Numbered from the stretch's first letter, positions 37,401-49,080 are shown. The stretch is 64,000 bases of DNA from Chrysoperla carnea (GCF_905475395.1 NC_058337.1:104464368-104528367); one strand, 5' to 3'. A program made the numbers and translations. The notes: generated from the letters alone by a model not told the origin.

Positions 37401-39009
37401 AGTTGAACTAAGATAGAAGATATTTCTTATTCATTTTATCACGATGGTTATAAATCATTTAGCACGAAACAAAAGTAAATCGTGATTTTAAAATGAAAAT
37501 ACGTATGGCAGAGTTATCATATGACGGATATCCTGTGCGATGCTCGTTTTACTACTTCTAGCGCTCTATTTTTCAATCAACAAATAATTAAGACACCCAA
37601 AAAAACCGAAAAATCCTCTAGTATTAAAAACGAATTAAAAACATTTTCTTACCTTTTTGCTCGTAAACTTTCAATAAATCCTGTAATTTATCATTTAAAC
37701 TGCAACATTTTTTATTTAACACATCATTTTTCTCTTTTAATAAAACAATTTCCTTTTGCGTTTCATCATGATTCACATCGATTCGAATTAATCGTTCATC
37801 ATCATCCAATATTTTCTTATGTAGCGCTTCATTCTCATTCAGAATATCTTTCAATTTCCCCGAACACATTTCAATTTCATCTTGATACTGTCGAATAATT
37901 TCATCTTTCTCCGCAATCGCATCTTGGTATGCATCTAAGAGTGGCGCTAACGTATGTGTATTTACATCCCCCCAACTACACGGTACGTGAATATGTTCAT
38001 CATCGATTTTATCTCGATAATTATCACCAATGATAATATTCTCTTTGAAATGCTTACGTAACTTATCTTGATAACGTTCTAACTGTACATTTAAACGGAA
38101 CACAACTGTTTTTAACATTGTTAAATCTTCATTTAAATGTTTCGTATTATTTTTCGATTTATCTAGTTCGAGTTTTGTCATTTCGTACTTGTTCTCGAAA
38201 TGTAAACAATTTTTACACGATTGTTTAATTGTTGTTTTTAACAACGAATTTTCGTTACGTAAATGTTCCAGTTCAACCAAACATTCTTCATTAATTTTTT
38301 TAAATTCATTACAAGTTTCACATGATTTAATTTTTTCTTCGCTTGTTAATTCGTCTAATTTTTTGTATAAAATTTGTAATTGGCGCTCTTTTTCGTACAT
38401 TAATCGTTCGATATCCATTAATTTATTACATAAGTTACCATTTTCATTGATAAGTTTATCATTAATTTTCCGTAATTGTTTCCTTGACGATTTATTTTCA
38501 TCATTATTCGTTGAACAACTTTTATTCGCAAGATTTTCATATGATCGTGGTTTTTTATCTGTATCATTAAGCGGATTAATCGTACATTTCGGATGTTCTT
38601 CAATATGAGAGTAATCATTATCTGAATCGTTATTAAATGTAGCAGCGAATGTATGTTTATGGCCAGATAAATCTTTGGCTTTTCGATGCATCTTATGGAC
38701 ACCGATTTCATTTTTATTCCCCGGACGAAACTTCCGCGGGGGTTTTGTTTGATATTGTTGTAACATTTCAACAGTGTTTTTAACGGTGTAATTTGGTATA
38801 ATATCCAACGCATGAGAACGAAATAATACATTGGGTTCAACGGGTGCCGGAGGTGGTGATGTACTTTGTTTGGGTGTTTTTGGTGATATTTGATCATTGG
38901 AAGCACTTTGTGAGGTATTTTGTACGTGATTTGTGGAATTACGTGGTGTTACTATTTGAAAATATGGAAGCAATGGTTTTGATGGAAATGTTGATTTTTT
39001 ATTCGACAT
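34490..39009 (-). CDS. Cep89: Centrosomal protein CEP89 orthologue, 723 aa
   Basis: Coding exons: 39009-37653, 36583-36403, 35763-35596, 35519-35279 and 34714-34490 (stop), phases 1, 2, 2, 0, total 2,172 nt. The exon 2 donor (AAG|GTTTTTTT) is weak but is the only one keeping phase. Residues 1-160 are proline/serine-rich and probably disordered; from about 175 on the protein is coiled coil. Two blocks identify it: TVVFRLNVQLERYQDKLR (301-318) and LAPLLDAYQDAIAEKDEI (354-371), matching the vertebrate CEP89 pattern RLNVELSRYQ followed by LSPLLLAYEDMMKEKDEL. CEP89 is a distal-appendage protein of the mother centriole, used in ciliogenesis; the fly gene is also linked to mitochondrial function. 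The length is close to the human protein (783 aa). A 5' leader intron (39139-39019, GTAAAT...TTGTAG) is likely. A hAT MITE sits in the second coding intron. Confidence 0.9.
35816..36096. mobile_element. hAT-type MITE in intron 2 of CEP89 (281 bp)
   Basis: The ends are CAGTGCCGGATTTAGGAATT at the left, and at the right AAATCCGGCACTG, which is inverted-complementary. Flanking 8-mers ATTGCTTT (35808-35815) and ATTGCCTT (36097-36104) agree at seven of eight positions, a slightly decayed hAT-type duplication. The left-end motif TTTGCCGCC is shared with the element at 17280-18342, so they are one family. Confidence 0.85.
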
Positions 39010-39281
39010 TATTTAATCCTACAATATTATTAATATAATTTAAATTCATTTAAAATTATTATTGAATAAATAATTTCAATTTTGAAAATAAATTAAGTAA
39101 ATTAATTTATGTGTAATCAATAAAAACATAATTATTTACCTTAGATAATTGTTTATTTGTGTCCTTAGTAATAAAGTTAATAATGTTTTTCTTAAATCAA
39201 TAAATTACTTTATTGTTTTCGCATTATTTTTGTGTTACTTATTATATTATGGTCGCCATTTATAAACAAAATAATTTAAGT

Positions 39282-39294
39282 GTTGCTTAGCAAC
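39282..39294. promoter_or_regulatory. RFX X-box upstream of CEP89
   Basis: GTTGCTTAGCAAC is a perfect palindrome fitting the X-box consensus RYYVYY-N(1-3)-RRNRAC at every position. It lies 273 bases upstream of the CEP89 ATG and about 140 upstream of the inferred leader-intron donor, inside the likely promoter. RFX factors activate ciliary and centriolar genes through such sites, so position and target agree. Confidence 0.8.
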
Positions 39295-39301
39295 GATTAT
39301 C

Positions 39302-40291
39302 GTACCATTTATAAAAACAGAATTATACAGTACTGACTGTGACATCTATGTTTTTTTTATGCAACTAATACTTATGTTATATTGTTGATTTCATACTTTT
39401 AGGTTTGGATACTAGATGGGAATTAATAAGTTCGTATTTTTTTTGATGATACCATTATTTTGGCTATTAAATTTTTAATTTCTCCAGAAAAACTTTATTA
39501 AAAAACAGTCCTTTTTTACTGATTTTACTTCCAAGCTAATAATACCTTTACATAGGTAAATGGTTTTTGAAACATGCATTTATACAAAAATAAACATAAT
39601 TTTTTGCTGGATAAAATTTTACCAACTTGAAAAGTTGATAAATATAAAAATGGAAAATATTTATAATTGTCTATAATCAAATTTGGTTTGAAATTTATTT
39701 GTATGGTGGCTGGGAAATGCAATTTCTGGTCACTATATTGGATTTTAGAATTTTACAGACTTAATTCTACATAGGATTGGTTTTTTTTTGGAGAAAAACG
39801 TACGACCTATTCAAATTTATATGAATTTTCGAATTTTCCAAGTCCAGACTTGATAAAAATATTTTATACTTACCTTTTCTTTTGTAAAGCAGAAAAATCT
39901 ATTAACATGATGTCCGATATATTTATTGTGTGGTCAGAAAAGGCATTTTCTGGCAGCTATATTGGATTTTCGAATTCTCTGGACTTAATTCTGCAAGAAT
40001 CGCGTTTTTCATTAAAATAGAAATATTGTTTGTCAAAATTGAATTGTGGAAAAATTGAGAATTTAATTGTATTGCAAATCAAAATTCTCAGAAATTCGTT
40101 TCGAAAAAAGAAATTCTAGAATTTCGTTTCACAGGAACATAGAACAGAGCCACTGCGAAACACAGAAAACTGGAGTTAATTTTAGTATGTTTTTAAAGAA
40201 TAAAATTCTGTAAAAAAATGTTTTTAAGGCTTAAAATTCATTAACGATAATCTACTGTACTTACATAATTTTAAAATTTTTCGAAATAAAC
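39302..40291. other. Intergenic stretch between CEP89 and the protease cluster
   Basis: No gene was found. The phrase TATTGGATTTT(A/C)GAATT occurs near 39736 and 39959 with similar surroundings, suggesting an old local duplication of roughly 220 bases. The two gene blocks here are transcribed away from each other. Confidence 0.45.
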
Positions 40292-40617
40292 TTGCATTAC
40301 TTATCAAAAATAATTTTTATTCAAGGTTTTGTGCTAATCGGAATATTTCAAATGGTTTTATTGTTTCGATATGATAATTTATTGTTACGAAATGATAAAT
40401 TATTGTTTCAAAATGATAAATTTATTGAGAAATTTGATTCCGATTGTGATTATTATAAAAGAGCTGAGCTAGAAATGACTTATGAGGTAATCAGTCCAGG
40501 CTTTCCCGATAATTATCGGGGAAAGTATTCTTGTCGATATGGACATTAGAAAGTCCACCTGATACAACAATGAGATTATTTTGCGATAAACAAATTGAAA
40601 CAATGGTAAGATATATA

Positions 40618-41586
40618 GGGGAGCGGAGGGTAATGCCGTACACCTAACTTTAAACGTGTATTTCTTCGAACCTACTTAATAGAATACAATGCTTTATGTA
40701 TCAAGCCATCATAAATTTAGTCTAGTTTTATATAAATTATCTATAATTGGCAGTGTCCAATATGACAGTGTCAAAATCAAATTATTCTATAAAGTTATTT
40801 GTACGGAATTACCCGAGACTTGCGTCTAATTCCGTACATAATTTTAAGAACCTAAAAAGCCTGAAAAAAGGTATTTTTTCACAAATAAAAATAATAATTT
40901 TAATTAACTGTGGGTAATCTTTTATTTATTCACAAAATACACATATAAAATCGTCCACAGAATTTGCGCCACTACACAAAGCATGTGCCCATTTGTCACA
41001 TGACATACATCTGTACCATAATTCTATATCCTTACCAAATTCATTACATATTACACACAATTCATGAGCTCCTCATATTTCTGGTTCTAAATTTACTGCT
41101 TCTACTGGTGAAATGAATTCATGTGATATCTCTGATTCTGCATTTACTGCTGCTTCTGGAGAAATAATTTCATGCAATGCTTCATTGCGGGTAATACCGT
41201 ACAGTGTACGGAAATTCCCGAAACCGAATTCAAATTTCAAGAATGAGTATTTACCTAAAAAAAAATTCAATAAAGGGATTCTTTGATCAAAATCTTATTA
41301 TAAAGATATTTATAGTCCGAAATATAATAATTTCATTATAAAATTTAATAAAAATAGGTACTTACATCTTATTTTTTGATGTTTAAAAGTTATAAAAACG
41401 AGCGCCAAATCACATAACACCTATTTATACCAAAATTATTACCCTTAATAACACAGTAACTTAAGAGGCTACACGAACACTACTGCGCTAATGATTGACA
41501 CCAAGCAAACGCACGCAGCTCAATTCCTTCAGGATAAACAGTGATGTACGGAATTAGCCGCTGTACGGTATTAGCCTCCGCTCCCC
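40618..41586. mobile_element. pogo-like Tc1/mariner-type element, 969 bp, non-autonomous
   Basis: The inverted ends are 24 bases (40618-40641 and 41563-41586), starting GGGGAGCGGAGG, with two mismatches, flanked by TA on both sides, the Tc1/mariner target duplication. The motif GTACGG(A/T)ATTA(C/G)C recurs inside both ends. Inside, on the minus strand, lies a remnant of a transposase C-terminus with a PHD-like finger (40926-41270). The element lies wholly within intron 1 of the broken protease copy. Confidence 0.85.
40926..41270 (-). pseudogene. Transposase C-terminal remnant with C4HC3 PHD-like finger
   Basis: The minus-strand frame from 41270 has an in-frame TGA at 41075-41073 and then continues to TAA at 40928-40926. 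After the TGA it encodes CVIC ... WYRCMSCDKWAHALC ... CVFC: Cys pairs, W, H and Cys in the order of a C4HC3 PHD finger. Insect pogo-family (Tigger/jerky-like) transposases commonly end in such a finger. The catalytic DDE domain is absent. The stop could be a point mutation. Confidence 0.75.
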
Positions 41587-41780
41587 TAAATAAGACCAAT
41601 TACGATTTGTGGGTAGCTTTAATAATATTTACTTTTAGAATACTAAGAATGAATGCAATTCGGATAAATTGGTAGTATCTAGAGGTGGAAAAGATAATTT
41701 TCAAGATGGTCAAGTATACTGGGGTCAAGATAATAAATGGGAAATTACAACAGATACCATTTCGAATCGTTTAACAATTG

Positions 41781-42828
41781 GTAAGCGTGTTCGACCGATT
41801 TACACGCCCGGAAATTTTTGAAAAAAACTTTTGATAAAGATCATTGGAGAATACCTGTGTCTTTGAAATGTGACACGTATCTTACCACTACAACTGTTTT
41901 AGTTAATTCTAAGCAGTAGGTATAAAGTTTGGAATGATATGAATTTTTGTAGGTAACATCGGATGGAAAAGTTAGATATAGAGTTCTTTCAAATGATCAA
42001 AGGAATGAACGTACCGATACAGATAGCGAAGGGCAGCTGTCCTCACTCCCTTGACCTGAGCTTATATAGTCCAGGACTTATCCAACAACTCCTTGTTGAT
42101 CTGAACTTATCATATTTACTTGAATCTGGATTTACTATACCTACTTAGTTATCTAAGTATATTTTAAACATTTTAACATATTTCACTAGCTAAAAATTCT
42201 TGTTTTGCTCTTTCCACCCTTAGGATCAAAAACTGGTTACTACCATGATCTAAGTATGGATTTACATATGTTCGCCCGTTCGCGTATCTAGATGTTTACC
42301 CGAATTAAAAAACTCATAGCCACAAAATTTAGTATATACAGGATGTTTAAAGAGGTCACTCATGTACATAAAAGAAATCTGAAATGTTTAAATGCACAAA
42401 AGTGTGCTTTGAATTAATTTTAAATTTATTTTTAATTTTAAAGTCACGAAAGATTGACTTTGGCAATGATAGTCATTGTCAATATGTTTTAAGTATTTTT
42501 TTGTCAAAACATATGCATTATCATCTAAAATGTGTCGCAATTTGTATGAGGTGAAAAAACTTCAATACATAGTACCTAAAAGATTTCAAGATAAAAAATT
42601 CAATTAAGATAACAACACTTTTAACATTATCTAAAGAGTTTTTTTAAATCTATTTTCGTTTGATATTTTAAGAACATTAATTTGCAGGAATATATTAACA
42701 GGCTTTTTATTAATATACTTCATCATTACTTTTTATCGTAATGATTCTTATTAATCGTAGAATTGACTAAAAGTTTACTAACATTTTTAAAAACAATCTT
42801 ATGTTTTAATAAATTTGTATTTTTTTAG
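41781..42828. other. Spacer between the broken copy and protease A
   Basis: No protease exons 3-7 of copy 0 were found. The part 42560-42760 resembles 51840-52100 in front of protease B (shared CAATTAAGATAACA, then a TAATGATTC(T/C)TA(T/C)TAAT block). The duplicated unit therefore includes about 250 bases upstream of exon 1. The non-coding first exon implied by the acceptor at 42828 must lie in here or further left, but was not identified. Confidence 0.5.
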
Positions 42829-42838
42829 GTTTTTAAGG

Positions 42839-45800
42839 ATGTTATTATTATTCATTCAGATAATATCTTTACTATTAGTACAAATAGTTTCATTAGATGC
42901 TAGAACGTACGATCCAAATTGTAAATATTCTCAACAGGCCGTGTTAGGTCAAACATATTACGTGTTTAATCCTGAATATCCTAACCGCTATGGGCCATCA
43001 AAGAGTTGTCGTTGGATTGTTGAGAGTCCACCAAATACAATTGTGCAAATGTACTGTGAAGATTTTGATGTACCATCTACGGTAATATAATTAATTTTGT
43101 ATTTTTATAATTACTGTCGTCACTGATTTATATAAAAAACACTAGATGACTAAATAGTGCCTTACAAATCGATATCGCTTTTGTGGGCTTACTTTACTTT
43201 ACTTGACTGGTTTCTAATGCCGAAACATTGGCCAATGCTAAAAGTATAGACATCCACTAAAAAAGTTTATGTGTTTTTAAGTGTAGAAAATTTACTCAGA
43301 AATGTTAGACTCTCTCCAAACCTATTACAAAATGTTTACTTATTCATAGGCCTTTTAGAAACAATGTTATCTATTGAATGTAAAACAAACAAATGAAAAC
43401 AAACAGTTGACTGAATTAATTGTTGAAATACCATGTACAGACAGTGTTGATTACTCTATCACATTACACATATACCTAAACATGTCACACATACATAACT
43501 GATAATCCCATATTAATATATACTATAAAATTTGCATCTAATGTGTGCCTTCGTGAGTAAACAGTGATGTTTATCAAATAATGTTTCAAACAACAGTAGT
43601 TTATTGTTTTGATAAGGAACATTTTTTACATTTAAACTTGTACTATCTCGTTTATCTCGCTTATCTTGTTCTAGTTCTAACGGTTTACCAGATGAGTCCT
43701 ATGGACTCAAGACCCAATTGACCTGTGTTGCTCATTACGAACTCGACCTCACTTTTTACGTCCTGAGTGCGCTGCAAAATGAAATTAGTATTAGATAATT
43801 CTTATTATTAATTATATTAGATAATAACACCTATACCAAAATTTTTTTCGTAGTATCAATATTTTTAAGCGTTACAAACTTGGTACTAAACTAAATATAC
43901 TATGTATATTTCATATATACATGGTGTATAAAGTTCCTAAGAAAGTAGTACTTAAATCTGGAGAAATCGTACTTCTTAAAATATCTCTTTCGTTCCTAGG
44001 GATTCCAAAAATTCTATGGTTAGAGAATTAGCCAGGAAAATTTGAAATTGGTGGGGTCATGACGACTGATCTCTCTGGATAAGTTTTGCACACTTAAAGC
44101 CATGTGAACTTCTTTTTTGTACTGGATGCGAAAACCGCAATTCCGCAAATTTAGCGGGAAAATAGATCCTTTAAAAGGGCAAAAAGCTGAAGCTATTACT
44201 GAATTATTAATTTAATTTTATATTTTAAATGTTTAAGTTTCATTCCATTTCTTAAAATAACTAACACAACTGGGTTTATCGGCATAAAAAAATTTTATTA
44301 ATAAATTTTATAGATTTAAAAAATACCCCTTATTAATTTTACGATACAATTGATTCTTATGAATCCTTCGTTTTGTTAACATTATTTAATTTTGTGTTTT
44401 TTTTGTATTGTATAGTCAACACAAGATTGTAGTGGGGATGTAATGATTGTTTCAACAACTGGAAAAGAAGATTTATCCGATGGTAATAAATATTGTGGGA
44501 AAGGACAATTTTCAATAAATTCCGAAACCAATAAAATGGTTATTGGTGAGTAATTGTACCTTACAGAGAAAGGTAGTACTGTAATGGAGGGTATATATGG
44601 TGGTAAAAAACCAAAAATATTTTTTGGAAACATAATTTTGACTTGTTGCAAACATAGTTTCTTTTTAACTCTTTTCCAAGTTCCTGATTCTAATTAACCA
44701 TTTATAATATTTAACTCTTAATATTTTCAATTTTTAGCATTAAGTAAAACATACCGACAATCGTTTCAGTTGTTAGTTTATAGAAAATAATATTTTACAA
44801 TTGCTCATGTTTGTAGGATTCTTTTCAACGAAAAATACTAAAGGTGGAAAATTTTTGTGTACTCTGGAAGTTGTTGAGCCAACACCAACATGTGACTGTG
44901 GTTGGCGAAATACGGTAAGCCCTTTTGTCTTTTTAATCTGAAACTTTTAAATTTATTTGAAGTTGTTTAGCGACGTATTGTGGGTGGTGTTGATACTGGT
45001 GTGAATGAATTTCCAATGATGGTTGCTTTGGTGGATTTGGATGCAAGTTCTATTTTTTGTGGAGGTTCAATTATATCCAGAAATTACATAGTAACTGCTG
45101 CGCATTGTTTAGTGAGCGCCGAGTTGAATAACACTGGTGTTCTTGTTGGAGATTGGGATATTAGTTCTGGAAGTGATACCCCCAAGGCCAAGATATATAA
45201 TTCTCAACAGTTTTTAATACATCCAAGCTTTAACATTACAACTTTTGCAAATGATATTGCTTTGGTCAAAACAACAACGCCAATTGTTTTTAGTTTGGAA
45301 GTCGGACCAGCATGTTTACCACTTTTGTATACGACAACTAATTTCGTAGGAACTAATGTCATAGAATTAGGTACAAAGTTTTTCTTTTTTAACAAATTTC
45401 ATCAGCTGTGTAATACGATTACGCTTTCCATAAATTATTTTGCTTTGGTAATTCCTAGAATTAGGTGGTATTCGTAGAGCGAAAGAAGGTTGGTGAAATA
45501 AGTTCTTAAATGCAATGAAGCACAATTTGAAAAATTTGGAAAATTATAGAAGTGAAAAGAAAGAAAGCCGTTTTATAGTATATTTACAGTCAGTGTTTTT
45601 CTATTTGGTTAATTACATAATTGAAACTTTATTACGAGGCTTCATTTAAAACAATTTTATTTGCCAACATTCCCAAAAATGTGTCGTCTCCTTTATTAGT
45701 TGGCGTGAAGCGTGAAATGAACTACAAGGCACAGTGAACTTTTGCCTGTTACATATATACCGATTGTAAGCTATCTTGTTAGCCATATAAAATATATGAG

Positions 45801-48162
45801 GTAAGAAAAGTTTTTATGGACGTTCTTATGTATAAAGCAAAGAGAGAATGTGTAGGTACTGTGTGTTATAATTATGTGTTACTGTGTGTGATTGGTATTG
45901 TATGTGCACAACTTCAAGTGATGAGTCTGACTGGCTCTGTTCATTCTTGTATTCACATATTCAATCTCTCTTTTTTTATACATAAGAACGTCCGTAAGAA
46001 CTCTTCTTACTTCATATAATATAAATGGCTAACGGTATGGTTTACAAATTGTATGCCAAATCGTATTACACTATACCATATATTTAGACACATTATTACT
46101 CTTATACCTACATGTTTTTTTTTTTTTTTTTTTTTGTTTTTAGGCTGGGGTACATTAGGTTTCGGTTATCCACCAAGTGATATCCTACAAAAAGTTGATC
46201 TTCGAGTGATTTCTTTAAATACCTGCAAAGAAACTTACAGTAGAGTTCAAAATACACAATTTTGTACATACGCTGATAATAAGGATTCATGTCAGGTAAT
46301 ATACTAGAAACGTGATTTTGTTTTCTATAAATCTCCGTACTCAGTTACTTGGTTTATCGTCCAAACAAATATATTTACTCAATTAGGGATTACAGTGATG
46401 TAAAGAATAAAAGTTGTTTATGACCTTGGAACAGAAGTAGGATTTCCTGGTGTATGTGATACCAAATGGTATATCATATTCGCCAGGTAATCTTTCTGGC
46501 TTATTTTCGTAAAATAGTATGCAAACCACGGCCAGAATTTTGTATAAAAAACTTGGATTTTTAGCCTAGAAGAAAGCAAATTAAAAATTTATGAAATATT
46601 CTATAATATTCATAAATTCCATAGGTTAGTACTGCTTGTCTACGTATGGAACTTGATTTCATGTTAATCGCGAAAAAATTCGGATGGCGTTTACGTTATA
46701 GCTGAGATACACAAGTATTCAAAATAGGCTTTTGTCCTGATGTCGACTTAAATGCATCTTTCGTTTAAGTATCTTTCTGGATGACAAGATATGAAAATTA
46801 AAATCGATTGATAAAATAAAAGATATAAACAATTAAATAATTTTGTCTATCTTACTCTTGCAAAATATCTTTTGATAAATAGTCTCTATGGTAGGTGCAG
46901 GTTACGACGTCACCAAGTGTTATTTTCCTTTCTTTCTATTTGTGCATTTAAATCCTTCATATTTTTGTAGTTATTGATGTTATCCAAAAATTGATTTCAT
47001 TTGGCATGATAACGATAGTCTTTTGAAGCAATAAAATAGTTTTAGGACAAAAGCCTAATACCTGCTGTATTTCAAGTACACTTCCTCTACATATACAATT
47101 AATACATTTGTATTAATTAAAACGAACGAAGATACTAACTAGTTGTTAGTATGCCGTATTGAAAAACTCGTAATTGGATAGAAGTTGAAATGTTTTTTGA
47201 GAGAAGTTAATGAAAGTGGCTGGGATGAGGACAGAATTTCAACTATTTTTAAGATTTGCATTAGATTTAGACGTGAATAACACATGAATTTATATTGCAG
47301 GGAGATTCAGGTGGTCCTGCTTTATGGCAAAGGAATAATACAACCCGTTTGCAATTATTAGGTATTATAAGTACTGGAAATGCATGTGCAATACGCAATA
47401 TACCCGGAATAAATACTAGAGTTGTTTCGTATATTGCCTGGATACGAAGGAATACACCAAGTAAGTTTGAATATTTAATTAACTATAAAATTATGAATAG
47501 ATTAGGTATAATTCATATCCATACATCGGAATTCACGAGGAATTCCATTGTACGGTACCCGTGGTTAAAACCAAGCTGGAAAATTAATATATAAGTGATA
47601 CAAAATGTCAATAGTAAATTACTTTCTTTTTATTTGTAGGCAATTTTATTACAGATATACAAATTACATAATGAACAAAATTAAAACTTAATATTAAATC
47701 TCTGTTTATTCCCAAGCGGTACATTTTTAGATTATGAGCGTATTTTCCGTCATGAGCCATAACACGATAAGCTTTAAAATGAGGAATAAATCATTGTATA
47801 AGCAATATATCGCTCAGGAAAAAAAACAGGCTAGAGAGGCAAAAAACGTGAATTTGTATTTGCCTTTTTTAAAGGTGGAAGATAAAAAATTATTATGTAT
47901 ATTAATTTCGGCTCGTTTCACAATAAGGCCAATGTTAATTCAATAAACTTTCTCAAAAGTTTCCATCGTAATTTAGGTTAGGTTATATTGGCTGTCCACG
48001 AAGGACACACTTAGGCTATCGTAACTTGTATTCAAAATACCACTTTCTTCAGGAGATTATTATAAGAAAGTATCTTTAATATTGCCATGCCTTACTATTG
48101 ATATGATAACGAAGTAATATAATTTTTTTTTTACAGCTGAATCATATTGCGTAAAAGCTTAA
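42839..48162 (+). CDS. CUB-domain trypsin-like serine protease A, 402 aa
   Basis: Exons: 42839-43081 (the exon begins at 42829 after an acceptor, so a leader exon lies upstream), 44416-44545, 44817-44914, 44971-45370, 46144-46295, 47301-47460 and 48137-48162. Phases are 0, 1, 0, 1, 0, 1, total 1,209 nt. A signal peptide (about 1-21) precedes a CUB domain (about 25-148), then the CDCGWRNT linker whose Cys probably ties the halves together. Activation is at R159|IVGG, with an intron just before. The triad is His202 (TAAHC), Asp252 (NDIAL) and Ser344 (GDSGGP); Asp338 at the pocket base predicts cleavage after Arg/Lys. It is a secreted zymogen of a family found in insect saliva, venom and haemolymph. 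It could act in digestion, clotting or immunity; the sequence does not say which. Confidence 0.95.
43390..43926 (-). repeat. Dispersed repeat R1, inverted copy in intron 1 of protease A
   Basis: In reverse orientation it matches 29698-30306 over most of its length, including AATACCATGTA at one end and TATATACATGG at the other, plus the ACTGAATTAATTGTTGAA extension at 43411-43428. Protease B lacks it in the matching intron, so it inserted after the genes split, or was lost from B. Confidence 0.7.
45761..46051. mobile_element. Fold-back element in intron 4 of protease A (291 bp)
   Basis: The left arm 45761-45855 (CGATTGTAAGCTAT ... GGACGTTCTTATGTATAAA) and the right arm 45952-46051 are inverted copies with small gaps, separated by about 95 bases. 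The transcript would form a long hairpin. No transposase; the target duplication is unclear. Absent from intron 4 of protease B, which is only 174 bases long. Confidence 0.75.
47634..47845 (+). repeat. Dispersed repeat, family R3 (copy 3), in intron 6 of protease A
   Basis: TGTAGGCAATTTTATTACAG through AAAACAGGCTAGAGA is collinear with 21464-21705. It is not seen in intron 6 of protease B. Confidence 0.6.
47968..48070 (+). repeat. Dispersed repeat R4, in intron 6 of protease A
   Basis: TTAGGTTAGGTTATATTGGC followed by TGTCCACGAAGGACACACTT matches 16712-16760. The leading TTAGG units look like the insect telomere repeat, but only two are present. Confidence 0.5.
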
Positions 48163-48224
48163 TCAGAAACAAGTATATTATTTATATTATTATTTATTTA
48201 TAAAATATAATTTACAAAATAACT

Positions 48225-48230
48225 AATAAA
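48225..48230 (+). promoter_or_regulatory. Poly(A) signal of protease A
   Basis: AATAAA lies 63 bases after the protease A stop codon, in a position parallel to that of protease B. Confidence 0.6.
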
Positions 48231-49080
48231 TAATTGTTTTTTACTTCTTTTATTTAACCTCTTATGCTTTTCCAGAATAACATAAAATAACATGCTTGGC
48301 ATATGATTATTAGGATCCAATGGAAAGTGGGGGTTAAACCTACTGATTTGATTTTTTCGAAAATTTAAAAAAAGACACTTAGGAGTACCATCAACTATTA
48401 GGAAGTCTCATTATAACATGGAGGGGGGTTAATTAACTAAAACAAATTGTTTTTATAGCTCTCTCATGACAAAAATTTGACACGCGTTAGTTAATAAACA
48501 AATAAATATCTGCTTAAATACCTCCAATTTAGATAAGATAAAATGGTTTGGGCACAATTATCGACAAACTGAAAGCAAAAATAACAAATTATTAGTCAAT
48601 TAATAATTTTTTTGGGTAATCCGTTCTTAAAAAAATGTCTGCAACTTAAAACACCAATTTATTTAGATCAGTGAATGAACGCACTTGCAGTGTTAACGCG
48701 AGTTGTTTTTGTTCCAAGTTGTTTTGACGGAAGTTTTTTTGGAAGCGGGATATTTTTGTGTGGAGAAATAGACAGAGCTATTAATTACCGAGTTAATCAT
48801 GACGGATCCCATCCAGTGATTAAAACTAGTTTTAAGCATCAGTCAAAACCACTTTTGATCGCTTTACAGTCAAAAGCATTATTAATCAAGGATTTTCAGA
48901 GAAAACTATTCAAGGAAAAGTACTTTTGACTGGCTAAGAGTTTTGAGTGTGACATATACACTATTTACACTAAATGTAAGTAGAGAGGGATAGTCCTATG
49001 TCACTGTAATTGAACTGTTCGATCTTCTTTCTTACTTAAGAAATTATTCAAGTGAGAGGATAAAAAATATTCGAGCTGTA
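48231..49080. other. Spacer downstream of protease A
   Basis: No gene is supported. The 84-codon frame at 48675-48929 lacks splice support and family resemblance. 48536-48620 (TCGACAAACTGAAAGCAAAA) resembles 50230-50310 (CCGACAAACTGAAAACAAAA), another local duplication. Confidence 0.45.

Larger units (their letters stand above)
40326..41780 (+). pseudogene. Truncated, frameshifted CUB-protease copy (copy 0)
   Basis: Two exons match the first two exons of the intact genes downstream. Exon 1 runs from an acceptor at 40326 to 40605 (ATG candidate at 40352) and ends in phase 0. Exon 2 is 41639-41780, ending in phase 1 at G|GTAAGC. The CUB landmark (YYKRAELEMTYEVISPGFP) aligns with the later copies. 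Two extra bases near 40538, just before the conserved C-R-W, shift the frame to a stop at 40547. The expected signal peptide is replaced by asparagine/aspartate-rich sequence made of three short repeats. No exons 3-7 follow, so the linker and trypsin domain are missing. A pogo-like transposon sits in its intron. Splice sites and phases survive, so it decayed fairly recently, or a shorter transcript is still made. Confidence 0.8.

Noticed and set aside
38418-38906. 162-codon open frame overlapping CEP89 exon 1 on the same strand
   Set aside because: It is an alternate-frame shadow of the CEP89 coding exon, rich in Ile/Met/Lys/Asn with no family resemblance. The plus-strand frames at 37521-37898 and 38189-38608 are likewise antisense shadows.
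47968-47980. Telomere-repeat (TTAGG) tract
   Set aside because: Only two units, forming the start of a dispersed repeat; not an interstitial telomere.
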